5,435 nt of DNA from an uncultured Polyangiaceae bacterium (GTDB lineage: Bacteria > Myxococcota_A > Polyangia > Polyangiales > Polyangiaceae). The stretch lies in the NCBI GenBank assembly GCA_938004815.1, contig CALKVR010000464.1, forward strand, positions 1 to 5,435, written 5' to 3'. The translations under genes were made by a program, and so were the position numbers. Under the pieces are notes generated by a model that had not been told where the DNA came from, made no database searches, and was given only the letters and a program-made list of their open reading frames with translations. Positions 4,496 through 5,435 of the stretch are shown one piece after another (the first letter of the stretch is position 1; every line of letters begins with the position of its first letter).

Positions 4496-5407
4496 TCAAC
4501 CAGTCACGCGCGCCCCGGCCGTCGCGAGGGCCTCGAGGTCGCGCTCGAGGACGCGGGTCATCGCAGCTCGCGCCGGGTCGTCGGCGCCGAGCGCCATGGC
4601 CGCCGCTCCCGCGTACGTGTCGAAGAGCGTCACGCCGCGCTCGCGCAACCGAGCGCGCTCGTCGTCTGGGGTCGCTACCACGTCGTGAATGAAGACGCCG
4701 CGGACGCTCGCCCCGAGCTCTCGCCTGGCCGCGAGCCCGAGCGCGACGTCACCCTGGCCGCTGTCGCCGACGATCACGAGCTCACACTCCGGATAGACGC
4801 TCCGGTAGAGCAGCAAGTTCTCGAGCTTTCCCTCGGCGATCCCCGCGCTCGAGAAGACCTTGTGCAGGGCGCCCGAGAGCACGGTCGCACCGCGGATCCC
4901 GAGGGATCGGAGTCGCCGGTGGGTGAGCCGCTCGACGAGCCCGGCGCGATCGCGCGGCCGGGCCGTGAGGAACGCCACGCCCTCGTGGGGCGCGTCGGCC
5001 ACCCCCGGTCGGAGGCCCTCGAGGAACGCGAGCACGCCCGGGTAGACGGTCTTCTTGGGGTAGCGCGCGTCCTTCCAGTTGCACCAGAGGGTGTCGTCGA
5101 TGTCGCTGATGACCTTGCGACCCCTCGGGCTCTCCGCGAGCGCCGCCTGCTCCTCGAAATGGCGCAGGATGCGGGCGCGCAGCCCGTGATCGTCGATGTC
5201 GCGGTACACGAGCTGCACGAGATCGCGGTAGGTCGACGCCGCGTCATGCAGGCGCTTCAGCTCGACGAGATCGGCGCCGGTCGTGCCGAGGAAGATCTCG
5301 GTCAGGCGTCGCTCGTCGGCGCGCCCCGTGGATCCACGCTGCAGCGCGCGGAGGGCCCGAGCCCTTTCGGCGATCGAAAGCGCGATCGGATCAGGAAACG
5401 ACGCCAT
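4496..5407 (-). CDS. App1/DUF2183-type HAD-superfamily phosphatase (putative phosphatidate phosphatase)
   Basis: The 303-residue protein has the HAD phosphatase motifs: SDIDDTLW (101-108) with nucleophile D102 and acid D104, FLTARP (146-151) with motif II T148, K194 in AEGKLENLL as motif III, and VGDSGQGD (213-220) with D215 and D220 for Mg2+. SDIDDT, FLTARP and GDSGQ-D together are the signature of the DUF2183 family, whose yeast member App1 turns phosphatidate into diacylglycerol. The bacterial substrate is not known. Residues 1-95 form a helical N-terminal region with no recognised domain. No signal peptide or membrane segment is seen, so it should act in the cytoplasm or at the inner membrane face. 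I chose the ATG at 5407 (MASFPDPIAL); an in-frame ATG at 5428 adds seven residues (MVPCGRL), and neither has a strong ribosome binding site. A 118-bp gap with a promoter separates it from the lipoprotein operon. Confidence 0.9.
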   Translation of the reverse strand: MASFPDPIALSIAERARALRALQRGSTGRADERRLTEIFLGTTGADLVELKRLHDAASTYRDLVQLVYRDIDDHGLRARILRHFEEQAALAESPRGRKVISDIDDTLWCNWKDARYPKKTVYPGVLAFLEGLRPGVADAPHEGVAFLTARPRDRAGLVERLTHRRLRSLGIRGATVLSGALHKVFSSAGIAEGKLENLLLYRSVYPECELVIVGDSGQGDVALGLAARRELGASVRGVFIHDVVATPDDERARLRERGVTLFDTYAGAAAMALGADDPARAAMTRVLERDLEALATAGARVTG

Positions 5408-5435
5408 GAGCCGCCCGCAGGGTACCATCGTGCGC

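Overview
The window is GC-rich, with GC-biased codon use, dense gene packing, and proteins typical of myxobacteria (Polyangia/Sorangiineae-like Deltaproteobacteria): cysteine-rich lipoproteins with Gly/Ser/Thr linkers, 'CC-x3-WD-x2-C' modules and a 'CxCPGG' module. This taxonomic call is an inference from protein style, as no marker gene is present.

Left part (1-879): the start of a leftward gene runs off the edge (1-118). Divergent from it is a compact type II toxin-antitoxin pair, a Phd/YefM-type antitoxin (179-448) overlapping by one base a VapC/FitB-type PIN-domain RNase (448-879). A 20-bp near-perfect palindrome (161-180) runs into the antitoxin start codon and is the likely autoregulatory operator.

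Middle part (905-4377, minus strand): three genes in one tight leftward operon, each starting with a lipoprotein signal peptide. In transcription order they are a 558-residue lipoprotein with a possible Cys/His hydrolase core (4377-2701), a 360-residue lipoprotein made of four short Cys repeats plus two longer Cys modules, with 45 cysteines (2673-1591), and a 235-residue lipoprotein with 28 cysteines (1612-905). Gaps are +27 bp and then a 22-bp overlap. A strong match to a sigma-54 promoter (GGCAC-N5-TTGCA) lies just before the first gene and predicts an almost leaderless transcript. An inverted repeat sits just upstream of it. This operon is the best candidate for an undescribed system: a regulated, envelope-anchored set of disulfide-rich proteins with a possible enzyme. 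A C/G-rich REP-like palindrome lies inside the signal-peptide region of the second gene.

Right part (4496-5428, minus strand): an App1/DUF2183-type HAD-superfamily phosphatase with all catalytic motifs, separated from the lipoprotein operon by 118 bp and probably not part of it. There is no tRNA, rRNA, CRISPR array, insertion sequence or gene-free stretch over 300 bp.
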